The translations under genes and the position numbers were made by a program. Of a stretch of 6,018 nucleotides of DNA, positions 1 to 6,018 are shown piece after piece (the first letter of the stretch is position 1; each line of letters starts with the position of its first letter). A model generated the notes under the pieces. The model did not search any database. It worked only from the letters and a program-made list of their open reading frames with translations, and was not told the DNA's origin. Source of the DNA: Lachnoclostridium sp. UBA933 (GTDB lineage: Bacteria; Bacillota; Clostridia; Lachnospirales; Lachnospiraceae); contig DBDL01000153.1 in assembly GCA_002293545.1 (NCBI GenBank), forward strand, positions 11,031 to 17,048. The letters run 5' to 3'.

Positions 1-955
1 TGTTTTTTCTTGGTTGTTATTTAGCGCCTCTTATTGAGAAAAAACTAGAATCTTTTTTAAGCAAATATATTGATGATATGAATTGGTATAAGTTTTGTTA
101 TACTTGGTTTTTAACGTCTTTATTTCACGATACTTCATCTTGTATTGAAGAAGATAAAGGTGATAACGCGAAAATATCTGAGTTAAAATGCTACTTATCG
201 AAAAATGAAGTGAAGTATAATCTTTATGATCACGATTGGGATGATAAGTGCATGAAGTATTATACATATACTGAAAAATTGATAGAAAAATATTTTCAAT
301 ATAGAAAAGGTTATTACCAAAAGGAATCATCAAGTAGGACCGATCATGGAATAGTAAGTGGCTACCTACTATATGATAAACTTATTAAAAACTATAAAAA
401 TGCATGGGATAAACACAGAAAAGTAACGACAATGGAACTTATGATGGCTTTATAGAAGCAGGATTATCTTGGCGTAAAGAACATAGGACACATTTTGCAA
501 TAATCGCAGATGCAATAGTTTCACACAATATTTGGCATGCAAATAAGTGTACTATTAAAGATTATAAACTGTATGAATTGGACGATTTGATACCTGGTTC
601 AGATACATATAAGAAACTGAATGTAAATGACAATACTTTAGCATTTTTTCTTGGGTTACTGGATACAATTGAACCAATAAAGAGGATGGAACCAAAATAT
701 CTTAAAAATATTGACATTCAACTTATTAATGATAAGGATATTTGCATTAAAGTATTAGATTGTAATAGGGAAAACGAAGTAAGCGAATGGTTTAAAAGCA
801 TAAAATGTCCTGAAAAATGGAGTTGGCTTGATGTTAATATATCATCTGATAGTGATGATAAATTTTTAATTGAAATAAATGAAAGTCTGCCTCGAATAGA
901 ACCTAAAAACATGGATACATCAAGTAACAACAGAAGCATAACTCCTATGTTGTAA
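1..955 (+). pseudogene. HD-domain-like hydrolase, 5'-truncated by the window and frameshifted
   Basis: The reading frame is already open at base 3 and runs to a TAG at 453-455. A second frame, open from 413, continues to TAA at 953-955. Joining them by adding one A to the run at 419-422 gives one protein of about 317 visible residues, reading ...DKHRK-SNDNGTYDGF... across the repair. It has an HD-superfamily-like layout: LFHD (His at 126-128, Asp at 129-131), RTDHG (His at 345-347), HFAIIADAIVSHNIW in the second half (first His at 491-493), and LLDTIEP (Asp at 662-664). HD proteins are metal-dependent phosphohydrolases; the substrate here cannot be inferred. Half the metal-site motifs lie on each side of the break, so neither fragment should work alone. 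The bases around the break do not form a canonical -1 slippery heptamer, which favours mutation or sequencing error over programmed frameshifting. Base composition is much more AT-rich than the rib operon, suggesting accessory or transferred DNA. The HD assignment comes from motif recognition and is moderately secure; the frameshift is well supported. Confidence 0.65.
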
Positions 956-977
956 GGCATGGTAAACTCCTCATAAA

Positions 978-1003
978 AAGCCTCAAGTTGAAAAAACAGG
1001 CTT
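978..1003. repeat. Inverted repeat with 6-bp stem, terminator-like when read on the minus strand
   Basis: AAGCCT at 978-983 pairs with AGGCTT at 998-1003 around a 14-nt loop. CATA and TATG flank the arms, separated on the left by a few extra A residues. Read on the minus strand, the right arm is followed directly by a short T-run, as in an intrinsic terminator. On the plus strand it has no T-tail. It lies just after the HD-like gene, but no minus-strand gene that it could terminate is visible nearby. Confidence 0.3.
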
Positions 1004-1005
1004 AT

Positions 1006-1029
1006 GAAATTTGATAGTTATCAAATTTC
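1006..1029. repeat. Perfect 24-bp palindrome (11-bp arms, 2-nt centre)
   Basis: GAAATTTGATA at 1006-1016 and TATCAAATTTC at 1019-1029 are exact reverse complements separated by GT. It lies between the HD-like gene and the rib promoter, about 90 bp upstream of the -35 box. The symmetry and AT-rich arms suit a dimeric regulator's operator or a hairpin. No T-run follows, so it is not a terminator on its own. No function is assigned. Confidence 0.5.
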
Positions 1030-1051
1030 TACGATTATCATCTGAAGATTC

Positions 1052-1082
1052 GATTGCTATGTAAGCAGTAGCATCTTTTTTA
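1052..1082 (+). terminator. Possible rho-independent terminator upstream of the rib promoter
   Basis: TGCTA at 1055-1059 pairs with TAGCA at 1069-1073 around a 9-nt loop. Two more pairs (GA at 1052-1053 with TC at 1074-1075) extend the stem past a single bulged T, and six T residues follow at 1076-1081. The stem is short and not GC-rich, so this is a weak candidate. Its position would insulate the rib operon from transcription coming from the HD-like gene. Confidence 0.35.
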
Positions 1083-1119
1083 TTTTCTAAACGGAGCAAA
1101 ATATAGTGTCACCGGTTTA

Positions 1120-1148
1120 TTGACATCATTTAAAATCAACGGTATAAT
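1120..1148 (+). promoter_or_regulatory. Consensus sigma-A/sigma-70 promoter of the rib operon
   Basis: TTGACA at 1120-1125 and TATAAT at 1143-1148 both match the consensus exactly and are separated by the optimal 17 bp. Transcription should start near 1155, leaving a leader of only about 30 nt before the ribD ATG. Such a promoter would be expected to be strong and largely unregulated by itself. No RFN/FMN riboswitch sequence is visible between it and ribD. Confidence 0.85.
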
Positions 1149-1186
1149 ATTGAAATACATTGTAAGGTATCATACGGAGGTACCCT

Positions 1187-2287
1187 ATGGAGGATTTTGA
1201 ATACATGCACCTCGCCGTTCAATTGGCAAAACAGGGCTGCGGATGGGTGAATCCCAACCCGATGGTTGGTGCGGTGGTTGTTAAGGACGGTACGATTATC
1301 GGGCAGGGTTACCATAAAAAATACGGAGAACCCCATGCAGAGCGAAATGCACTGGCAGACTGCCAAATATCGCCGTCCGGCGCAGTTCTTTATGTGACAC
1401 TGGAACCCTGCTGCCATCACGGAAAAACTCCCCCCTGTACCGAAGCGATTATAGAGAGCGGCATTCGCCGTGTGGTGGTCGGTTCTTCCGATCCCAATCC
1501 GCTCGTCGCCGGAAATGGAATTGCCGTTTTGCGTTCCCACGGTATTGAGGTGACGGAGAACACCGCAAAGGATGAATGTGACCGGCTCAATAAGAGCTTT
1601 TTCCATTATATACAAAACAAAACGCCGTATGTGATTATGAAATATGCTATGACGACAGATGGAAAGATTGCCACACATACCGGGGAATCCCAATGGATTA
1701 CCGGTCCTGCCGCACGCCGGCACGTTCACGAATCGCGGCATCGCTATTCTTCCATTATGGTTGGCGTAAATACCGTGATTGCAGATGATCCCATGCTGAC
1801 CTGCCGGCTGGAGAACGGCAGAAACCCATTGCGTATCATCTGTGATACCAATTTGAGAACTCCGCTGCAATCAAAAATTGCCGTTACCGCCCACACGGTT
1901 CCTACCCTTATTGCTACGGCAGTAACCGATAGTAAAAGACATCAGCCGTATTTAGACGCCGCATGTGAAATTCTGGTTCTTCCGAAAAAAGATAGGCATA
2001 TTGATTTAAACATCTTGATGCAGAGGTTGGGAGAAAAACAAATCGACAGTCTTTTGCTGGAAGGCGGCGGCACACTGAACTGGTCGGCTCTGCAAAGCGG
2101 TATGATAAGTAAAGTTCAGGCATATATTGCTCCTAAGCTGTTCGGCGGGAATGGGAATACTCCGATATCAGGACTGGGTGTCAGACATCCTGACGAATCC
2201 TTTTTATTAAGCAAGCCGGTTATTACTCAAATCGGTGAGGACATTTTACTGGAAAGCGAGGTAATCTCTGTTTTCCAGAAACCATAA
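1187..2287 (+). CDS. ribD: Bifunctional diaminohydroxyphosphoribosylaminopyrimidine deaminase / 5-amino-6-(5-phosphoribosylamino)uracil reductase RibD
   Basis: This cytosolic two-domain enzyme of 366 residues carries out two successive steps of riboflavin synthesis: zinc-dependent deamination of the pyrimidine made from GTP, then NADPH-dependent reduction of the ribosyl side chain. The N-terminal cytidine-deaminase-type domain (about 1-145) has NPNPMVGAVVV (22-32), PHAERNAL with zinc ligand His50 and catalytic Glu52, and TLEPCCHHGKTPPC with zinc ligands Cys75 and Cys84. The C-terminal reductase domain (about 147-360) has MKYAMTTDGKIAT (151-163), VGVNTVIADDPMLTCR (192-207) and LLLEGGGTLN (289-298). 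Length is normal for the family and both active sites look intact. The ATG at 1187 has GGAGG at 1176-1180, six bases upstream. It is the first gene of the operon; its stop codon lies inside the first copy of a 38-bp tandem repeat that runs to ribE. Confidence 0.97.
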   Translation: MEDFEYMHLAVQLAKQGCGWVNPNPMVGAVVVKDGTIIGQGYHKKYGEPHAERNALADCQISPSGAVLYVTLEPCCHHGKTPPCTEAIIESGIRRVVVGSSDPNPLVAGNGIAVLRSHGIEVTENTAKDECDRLNKSFFHYIQNKTPYVIMKYAMTTDGKIATHTGESQWITGPAARRHVHESRHRYSSIMVGVNTVIADDPMLTCRLENGRNPLRIICDTNLRTPLQSKIAVTAHTVPTLIATAVTDSKRHQPYLDAACEILVLPKKDRHIDLNILMQRLGEKQIDSLLLEGGGTLNWSALQSGMISKVQAYIAPKLFGGNGNTPISGLGVRHPDESFLLSKPVITQIGEDILLESEVISVFQKP

Positions 2288-2421
2288 AAGAAAGCAACGT
2301 CATCCGGGTTTTATAGAAACTATAGAAGAAAGCAACGTAATCTAAGTTTTACAGGAATCATAAAAGAAAGCAGGGATTTTTGATGTTTACCGGAATCATA
2401 GAAGAAATCGGGAAAATACAG
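2270..2421 (+). repeat. Four degenerate 38-bp tandem repeats spanning ribD end, spacer and ribE start
   Basis: Copies begin at 2270, 2308, 2346 and 2384, with exactly 38 bp between equivalent positions. The common core reads roughly GTTTTACAGGAATCATAAAA then GAAAGCA, and the first 27 or so bases of each copy are best conserved. Adjacent copies match at about 30/38 (1 vs 2), 26/38 (2 vs 3) and 25/38 (3 vs 4). Copy 1 contains the last codons and stop of ribD. Copies 2 and 3 fill the spacer, and copy 4 is the functional start of ribE ([10 protein letters not shown]). Read in the matching register, copy 3 would encode FTGIIKES and copy 2 FIETIEES, so the spacer looks like decayed duplications of the ribE 5' end. 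Confidence 0.8.
2372..2376 (+). promoter_or_regulatory. Ribosome binding site of ribE, fixing the start at 2383
   Basis: AGGGA at 2372-2376 lies six bases before ATG 2383. A TTG at 2380 is in frame one codon earlier but is only three bases from this site. The family nearly always begins MFTGI, so 2383 is preferred. Confidence 0.75.
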
Positions 2422-3021
2422 GATATGAAAAAAGGCGGAAGTTCGGTTGTTTTATCTGTTCAGGCATCCGAAATCATGTGCGATATACATTCCGGGGATA
2501 GTATCGCCGTAAACGGCGTTTGTCTTACGGTCACTTCCTATTCTGTAAACAGTTTTTCCGCCGATGTCATGCACGAAACCCTGAACCGTTCTTCTCTCGG
2601 AAACCTGCGGGCGGGAAGTCCCGTGAATCTGGAGCGGGCTATGCCTGCAAACGGCAGATTCGGCGGACACATCGTTTCCGGGCATATTGACGGCACCGGT
2701 ACGGTATCGGATATCCGAAAAGACGATAATGCCGTTTGGTATACAATCAAAACTTCCCCGCCGGTTCTTCGTTATATCATTGAAAAAGGATCCGTCGCCA
2801 TTGACGGTATCAGTTTAACCGTAGCAAAGACCGATAAAAGCAGTTTCTGTGTTTCCGTTATTCCATACACAGCTTCCCTTACAACATTATCCAATCGGCG
2901 TATCGGGGATTCTGTTAATATAGAGAATGATTGCATCGGTAAATATGTAGGACATCTGATGGGAAATAAATTTCAAGACAGCAATATTACATCCGGGTTT
3001 CTCATGGAACACGGTTTTTAG
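2383..3021 (+). CDS. ribE: Riboflavin synthase, alpha subunit
   Basis: This cytosolic enzyme of 212 residues dismutates two 6,7-dimethyl-8-ribityllumazine molecules into riboflavin and the pyrimidine that RibH reuses. Two homologous lumazine-binding domains are visible. The N-domain has [10 protein letters not shown] (1-10), [13 protein letters not shown] (38-50, with the conserved Cys47), VMHETL (62-67), VNLERAM (81-87) and [13 protein letters not shown] (94-106, with His101). The C-domain has [12 protein letters not shown] (136-147), [10 protein letters not shown] (160-169) and [12 protein letters not shown] (178-189). Length and motif order are normal for the family. The start is preceded by 95 bp of tandem repeat derived from the same 5' end. 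The stop codon TAG (3019-3021) shares its last base with the ribosome binding site of ribBA, which starts 11 bp later, indicating tight co-transcription. Firmicutes literature also calls this gene ribB or ribC in some species. Confidence 0.96.
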   Translation: MFTGIIEEIGKIQDMKKGGSSVVLSVQASEIMCDIHSGDSIAVNGVCLTVTSYSVNSFSADVMHETLNRSSLGNLRAGSPVNLERAMPANGRFGGHIVSGHIDGTGTVSDIRKDDNAVWYTIKTSPPVLRYIIEKGSVAIDGISLTVAKTDKSSFCVSVIPYTASLTTLSNRRIGDSVNIENDCIGKYVGHLMGNKFQDSNITSGFLMEHGF

Positions 3022-3032
3022 GAGGAATCATC

Positions 3033-4244
3033 GTGGACAAAAAAACATTTTCATATCATACGGTCGGAGAGGTGCTGGATGACCTCCGGCTGGGAAAAAT
3101 CATTTTAGTTACGGATGATGAGGACAGGGAAAACGAAGGTGACTTTATCTGTGCCGCTGAGTTTGCCACTGCCGAGAACGTGAATTTTATGGCAGTACAC
3201 GGAAAAGGTCTGATTTGTATGCCTATGAGTACAGAGCTTTGTCAAAAACTGCAATTCCCTCAAATGGTAGACGATAATCGGGATAACCACAAGACAGCAT
3301 TTACAGTATCCATTGACCATATAGATACAACCACCGGCATTTCAGCCGCAGAGCGAAGCTTAACCGCTATGAAATGTGTGGCAGACGACGCACAATCCGC
3401 GGATTTCCGCCGTCCCGGTCATATGTTTCCGCTTCATTCAAAGAAAAACGGGGTATTGGAACGAAACGGACATACCGAAGCCACCGTCGATCTGATGCGG
3501 CTTGCAGGTCTGAAAGAATGCGGGCTTTGCTGCGAAATTATGCGGGAAGACGGAACCATGATGCGTATGCCGGAGCTGATGGAATTGGCGCAAATATGGA
3601 ACATTAAAGTCATTACCATTCAATCCCTTCAAGAATACCGTAAAAAGAATGACAATCTTATCAAACAGGCGGTTTGCACTTCTCTCCCTACAAAATACGG
3701 GGATTTCAGGGCTTACGGATATATCAATAAGCTTAATGAAGAACATCATGTGGCACTTGTCAAAGGTGAAATCGGTGACGGGAAAAATTTATTATGCCGT
3801 GTCCATTCCGAATGTCTGACCGGCGACGCATTCGGTTCAACACGTTGTGACTGCGGTCAGCAGTTTGCGGCGGCAATGACGCAGATTGAAAAAGAGGGTC
3901 GGGGGATTTTACTTTACATGCGCCAGGAGGGCCGGGGCATTGGTTTGATAAATAAACTGCGTGCATATGCACTCCAAGACCAAGGCATGGATACTTTGGA
4001 AGCGAACATTGCCCTTGGCTTCCCCGGAGATATGAGGGAATATTTTATCGGTGCCCAAATCCTTCGCGACTTGGGTGTAAAAACCTTGCGTCTGCTCACC
4101 AATAATCCCGATAAGGTTTATCAGCTTTCCGGATTCGGTATGGAAATCACTGAACGCGTTCCGATTCAAATGGAGGCAACGGAGCACGATTTGAATTATT
4201 TGCAGACCAAACAAAATAAAATGGGACATATTTTACATTATTAA
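3033..4244 (+). CDS. ribBA: Bifunctional 3,4-dihydroxy-2-butanone-4-phosphate synthase / GTP cyclohydrolase II RibBA
   Basis: This fused enzyme of 403 residues feeds both branches of riboflavin synthesis. The RibB half (about 8-205) makes the four-carbon unit from ribulose-5-phosphate; the RibA half (about 210-400) opens GTP. RibB motifs are [10 protein letters not shown] (28-37), [13 protein letters not shown] (101-113), RPGHMFPL (127-134) and [11 protein letters not shown] (144-154). RibA motifs are [14 protein letters not shown] (256-269) with TRCDCG (270-275), giving zinc ligands Cys261, Cys272 and Cys274; RQEGRGIGL (297-305); [16 protein letters not shown] (329-344); and TNNPDK (356-361). 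Both halves keep their recognisable catalytic motifs, unlike RibBA proteins in which one half has decayed. The start is GTG at 3033, seven bases after GGAGG at 3021-3025; no in-frame ATG near it fits better. Length is normal. It catalyses the committed steps, so missing riboswitch control would matter most here. Confidence 0.97.
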   Translation: MDKKTFSYHTVGEVLDDLRLGKIILVTDDEDRENEGDFICAAEFATAENVNFMAVHGKGLICMPMSTELCQKLQFPQMVDDNRDNHKTAFTVSIDHIDTTTGISAAERSLTAMKCVADDAQSADFRRPGHMFPLHSKKNGVLERNGHTEATVDLMRLAGLKECGLCCEIMREDGTMMRMPELMELAQIWNIKVITIQSLQEYRKKNDNLIKQAVCTSLPTKYGDFRAYGYINKLNEEHHVALVKGEIGDGKNLLCRVHSECLTGDAFGSTRCDCGQQFAAAMTQIEKEGRGILLYMRQEGRGIGLINKLRAYALQDQGMDTLEANIALGFPGDMREYFIGAQILRDLGVKTLRLLTNNPDKVYQLSGFGMEITERVPIQMEATEHDLNYLQTKQNKMGHILHY

Positions 4245-4281
4245 GACAGGAAAGAATATTTAAAATCAAAGGAGAATAAAA

Positions 4282-4749
4282 ATGAGAACTTTTGAAGGAA
4301 AATTTATATCCGCAGACATCCGAATCGGCGTTGTTGCCGCACGCTTTAATGAGTTTATTACAAATAAACTGCTAAGCGGCGCACTTGACGGATTGAAACG
4401 TCATGATATCAGCGAAGACAGCATTGATACGGCATGGGTTCCGGGTGCGTTTGAAATTCCGCTCATTGCTTCAAAGATGGCAAAAAGCGGGGATTATGAT
4501 GCTGTTATCTGTCTGGGTGCCGTAATCCGCGGCAGCACGACCCATTATGACTATGTATGCAGTGAGGTATCCAAGGGCATTGCGCATATCTCTTTGGACA
4601 CAGGCATTCCGGTTATGTTCGGCGTACTGACAACCGAAAATATCGAACAAGCCATTGAACGGGCGGGCACAAAAGCCGGCAACAAAGGATTTGATTGTGC
4701 GGTTGGTGCGATTGAAATGGTAAATCTGATTCGGGATATGAATGACTGA
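4282..4749 (+). CDS. ribH: 6,7-dimethyl-8-ribityllumazine synthase (riboflavin synthase beta subunit)
   Basis: This enzyme of 155 residues condenses the pyrimidine derived from GTP with the four-carbon phosphate made by RibBA, giving the lumazine substrate of RibE. In Firmicutes it commonly assembles into a 60-subunit capsid that can enclose riboflavin synthase trimers; that is family knowledge, not visible here. Motifs are [11 protein letters not shown] (17-27, with Phe22), [10 protein letters not shown] (51-60), [16 protein letters not shown] (77-92, with catalytic His88) and [20 protein letters not shown] (117-136, with Arg127 and Lys135 of the phosphate/substrate site). It closely resembles the Bacillus protein along its whole length. 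ATG 4282 is preceded by AAAGGAGA at 4268-4275. It lies 37 bp after ribBA and is the last recognisable riboflavin gene. Confidence 0.97.
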   Translation: MRTFEGKFISADIRIGVVAARFNEFITNKLLSGALDGLKRHDISEDSIDTAWVPGAFEIPLIASKMAKSGDYDAVICLGAVIRGSTTHYDYVCSEVSKGIAHISLDTGIPVMFGVLTTENIEQAIERAGTKAGNKGFDCAVGAIEMVNLIRDMND

Positions 4750-4817
4750 TACCATGCATTATGCCGCGGAACAGCATCATTTTTACTGTTTGATGCCGGC
4801 GTAACCATCTGTGAAAT

Positions 4818-4823
4818 GAGGTG
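4818..4823 (+). promoter_or_regulatory. Ribosome binding site deciding the hydrolase start
   Basis: GAGGTG at 4818-4823 lies four bases before ATG 4828. The alternative in-frame ATG at 4816 has no purine-rich site at the right distance and would overlap this one, so 4828 is preferred. Confidence 0.55.
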
Positions 4824-4827
4824 CGGA

Positions 4828-5760
4828 ATGTTAAATCGCAAAAACAAAAAATTCAAGGAGCGGAAAGGCTTGATTGTATTTATTGTCATCGTGTCATTCA
4901 TTGTAATTTTCCTGCTGATTCAGTATATCCTTTGCCAAGCCAAAGTGCGCGGCGGGTATGAACGTTTAAAAACTTATCCGTCAAAAGAAATAGAGTTAAG
5001 CCGCGGAACAGTGACGTATATAGACCAAGGCGAGGGTGACACAATTTTATCGGTTCACGGAATTTTCGGCGGCTATGACCAGGCATATGATAATGCGAAA
5101 GCTCTTGCTTCCGAATATAGAATTATTGCACCTTCACGATTCGGTTATTTGGGAAGTGATGTTCCCGAAGTTAAGACTCCCAAGGAACAGGCGAGGGTAT
5201 TTGCCGAGCTGTTGGATCAATTACATATTGATAAAGTTTATCTGTTCGCCACCTCGGCAGGAGGTACTGCCGCAATCCGGTTTGCTCTTGATTATCCCGA
5301 TCGGACAAAAGGCTTGGTACTAGTTTCTTCTGCGATGCCGCCAAAAGAAAAGCCCGGTGATTATTCCGAATATGCCGGTCCGCCCGCTTTCTTGATTAAT
5401 AATTTTGGAATGTGGCTGTTAAGACCGTTCTTTATGCCTATGATGGGGATGGAGTCAGATGTCGTTTACAGTATGCTGCCTGTGAATGAACGGCGCGAGG
5501 GTTCCATCATAGACGCTTCCATATCCAATCCCGATATGGCAAGAAATTTTGATGAATATAAAATAGAAAATCTGCAAGCTCCCGTCTTGATTTTTCAGGC
5601 GAAGGACGATAAAATGGCAAAGTACGAATTATCAAAGCAGGCAGTCCCCCGCTTCCCCAACCATACCTTTGTCGTATTTAAAGACGGCGGTCACTTACTG
5701 AACGGGCATGAGGAAGAGATGGATGCGACGCTAAAACAATTTTTAAATGATAACAGATAA
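4828..5760 (+). CDS. Membrane-anchored alpha/beta-hydrolase fold protein
   Basis: The protein has 310 residues. A basic N-terminus (about 1-13) is followed by one hydrophobic segment (about 14-36) and then the catalytic domain, suggesting a signal anchor with the hydrolase outside the membrane. The Cys at 36 follows Leu, not Ala/Gly/Ser, so it is not a convincing lipobox. Fold motifs are in order: oxyanion-loop SVHGIFGG (75-82); APSRFGYLGSD (101-111); nucleophile elbow LFATSAGGTAA (139-149) with Ser143; an acid in FQAKDDKM (256-263), probably Asp260 or Asp261; and DGGHLLNGH (286-294) with His289. The elbow has Ala141 where Gly is most common, which the fold tolerates. The substrate cannot be inferred; esterase, lipase-like and other activities are all possible. 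It lies 78 bp after ribH on the same strand with no convincing terminator or promoter between, so it may be read from the rib promoter, though a metabolic link is unproven. The fold assignment is firm. Confidence 0.88.
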   Translation: MLNRKNKKFKERKGLIVFIVIVSFIVIFLLIQYILCQAKVRGGYERLKTYPSKEIELSRGTVTYIDQGEGDTILSVHGIFGGYDQAYDNAKALASEYRIIAPSRFGYLGSDVPEVKTPKEQARVFAELLDQLHIDKVYLFATSAGGTAAIRFALDYPDRTKGLVLVSSAMPPKEKPGDYSEYAGPPAFLINNFGMWLLRPFFMPMMGMESDVVYSMLPVNERREGSIIDASISNPDMARNFDEYKIENLQAPVLIFQAKDDKMAKYELSKQAVPRFPNHTFVVFKDGGHLLNGHEEEMDATLKQFLNDNR

Positions 5761-5783
5761 AACTCCCTCTGTATTCCGGCAGG

Positions 5784-5877
5784 AATCAACCGCCTTGATT
5801 ATGAAAAACAACTACTGCCGTCACCGCATAAATCAACCGGCTTGATTACGAAAAGCAAATATCGTCATCGCTGCATG
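5784..5877 (-). repeat. Two 47-bp tandem repeats at the 3' end of the minus-strand membrane gene
   Basis: The copies at 5784-5830 and 5831-5877 match at 36 of 47 positions with no gaps. Each begins with AATCAA and TTGATT around a 5-nt CCGCC or CCGGC loop, forming a small stem in both copies. On the minus strand the 5831-5877 copy encodes the last residues and TGA stop of the membrane protein (...FAFRNQAG). The other copy, in its own shifted frame, would encode a similar end (...VVFHNQGG) with the same TGA. It looks like a duplicated and drifting gene end. Confidence 0.75.
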
Positions 5878-6018
5878 ATACAGGACAACAGAATAAACAC
5901 TGAACCTCTCGGCTATGCCAAAATAAGCCGGTACGGCTCCTAGGGCGACAGAACCAATAAACATGAATCCGAGTGCCGTTAATGTTATCACACCATACGA
6001 CCTATAAACTTTATGCCT
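5833..6018 (-). CDS. C-terminal part of a multi-spanning membrane protein, DUF998-like
   Basis: Only the last 61 residues are inside the window; the start lies beyond the right edge. The frame begins RHKVYRSYG and ends FAFRNQAG before a TGA (5833-5835 on the plus strand). Two hydrophobic stretches are visible: GVITLTALGFMFIGSVALGA (about 9-28) and SVYSVVLYHAAMTIFAF (about 40-56). A short loop containing GIAERFS (34-40) joins them. A helix, a G-ERFS-like loop and a final helix resembles the end of DUF998 integral membrane proteins, whose function is unknown; this match is from memory and tentative. That it is coding is supported by an open frame, helix-like hydrophobicity and a fitting convergent layout with the hydrolase. 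The 72 bp between the two stop codons hold a degenerate second copy of this gene's end. Confidence 0.6.
   Translation of the reverse strand, partial: RHKVYRSYGVITLTALGFMFIGSVALGAVPAYFGIAERFSVYSVVLYHAAMTIFAFRNQAG

Noticed and set aside
419..423. Programmed -1 ribosomal frameshift in the HD-like gene
   Set aside because: The zero-frame codons AGA AAA GTA do not form an X-XXY-YYZ heptamer, and no strong downstream structure was seen.
578..955. A separate small protein gene starting at TTG 578
   Set aside because: The frame is open well upstream (from 413) with protein-like sequence including HFAIIADAIVSHNIW, and no ribosome binding site supports the TTG. It is better read as the second half of the frameshifted HD-like gene.
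1136..1870. Long minus-strand open frame opposite ribD
   Set aside because: It lies wholly antisense to a clearly functional ribD, has no recognisable domains and fits a codon-usage shadow.
3374..3607. Second plus-strand open frame inside ribBA
   Set aside because: It is an out-of-frame shadow of the RibB domain, rich in Arg, with no start signal.
4774..4796. Possible terminator between ribH and the hydrolase
   Set aside because: GCATCA and TGATGC form a 6-bp stem, but the T residues are in the 11-nt loop and no T-run follows the right arm, so it does not look like an intrinsic terminator.
4923..4935. Lipoprotein signal (lipobox) in the hydrolase N-terminus
   Set aside because: The residues before the Cys read Q-Y-I-L, without a small residue at -1, so a plain membrane anchor is more likely.
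5773..5800. Bidirectional terminator between the hydrolase and the minus-strand gene
   Set aside because: ATTCC/GGAAT and AATCAA/TTGATT stems exist and overlap, but both are short and lack a T-run on either strand; the second is explained by the 47-bp repeat.

Overview
The window looks like low-to-mid GC Firmicutes DNA, probably from a clostridial lineage. The evidence is the GGAGG-type ribosome binding sites, a textbook sigma-A promoter, and a complete riboflavin operon in the Firmicutes order ribD-ribE-ribBA-ribH. The lumazine synthase is also strongly Bacillus/Clostridium-like. Species cannot be fixed from the sequence alone.

Layout. (1) Bases 1-955 are very AT-rich and hold the 3' part of an HD-superfamily-like hydrolase gene on the + strand. 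It is split by an apparent one-base deletion in a short A-run near 419-422, so it is a pseudogene or carries a sequencing error. (2) Bases 956-1119 are non-coding, with three inverted repeats. One is a perfect 11-bp-arm palindrome; another, followed by a T-run, may be a terminator. (3) A perfect TTGACA-17 bp-TATAAT promoter at 1120-1148 drives the rib operon. (4) The operon covers 1187-4749 and encodes the riboflavin pathway from GTP and ribulose-5-phosphate, apart from the dephosphorylation step: RibBA (both entry reactions), RibD (deaminase/reductase), RibH (lumazine synthase) and RibE (riboflavin synthase). (5) A membrane-anchored alpha/beta hydrolase follows at 4828-5760 on the same strand, with no clear terminator before it. 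(6) The right edge holds the C-terminus of a minus-strand multi-spanning membrane protein, resembling DUF998, convergent with the hydrolase.

Two features are unusual. First, no FMN riboswitch (RFN element) is visible, and the predicted leader of about 30 nt is too short to hold one, so the operon appears uncoupled from the usual flavin feedback. Second, two gene boundaries carry degenerate tandem duplications of the adjacent gene end. The ribD-ribE junction has four 38-bp-period copies, the last of which is the real ribE start. The 3' end of the minus-strand membrane gene has a second, 47-bp-period copy just past its stop codon.
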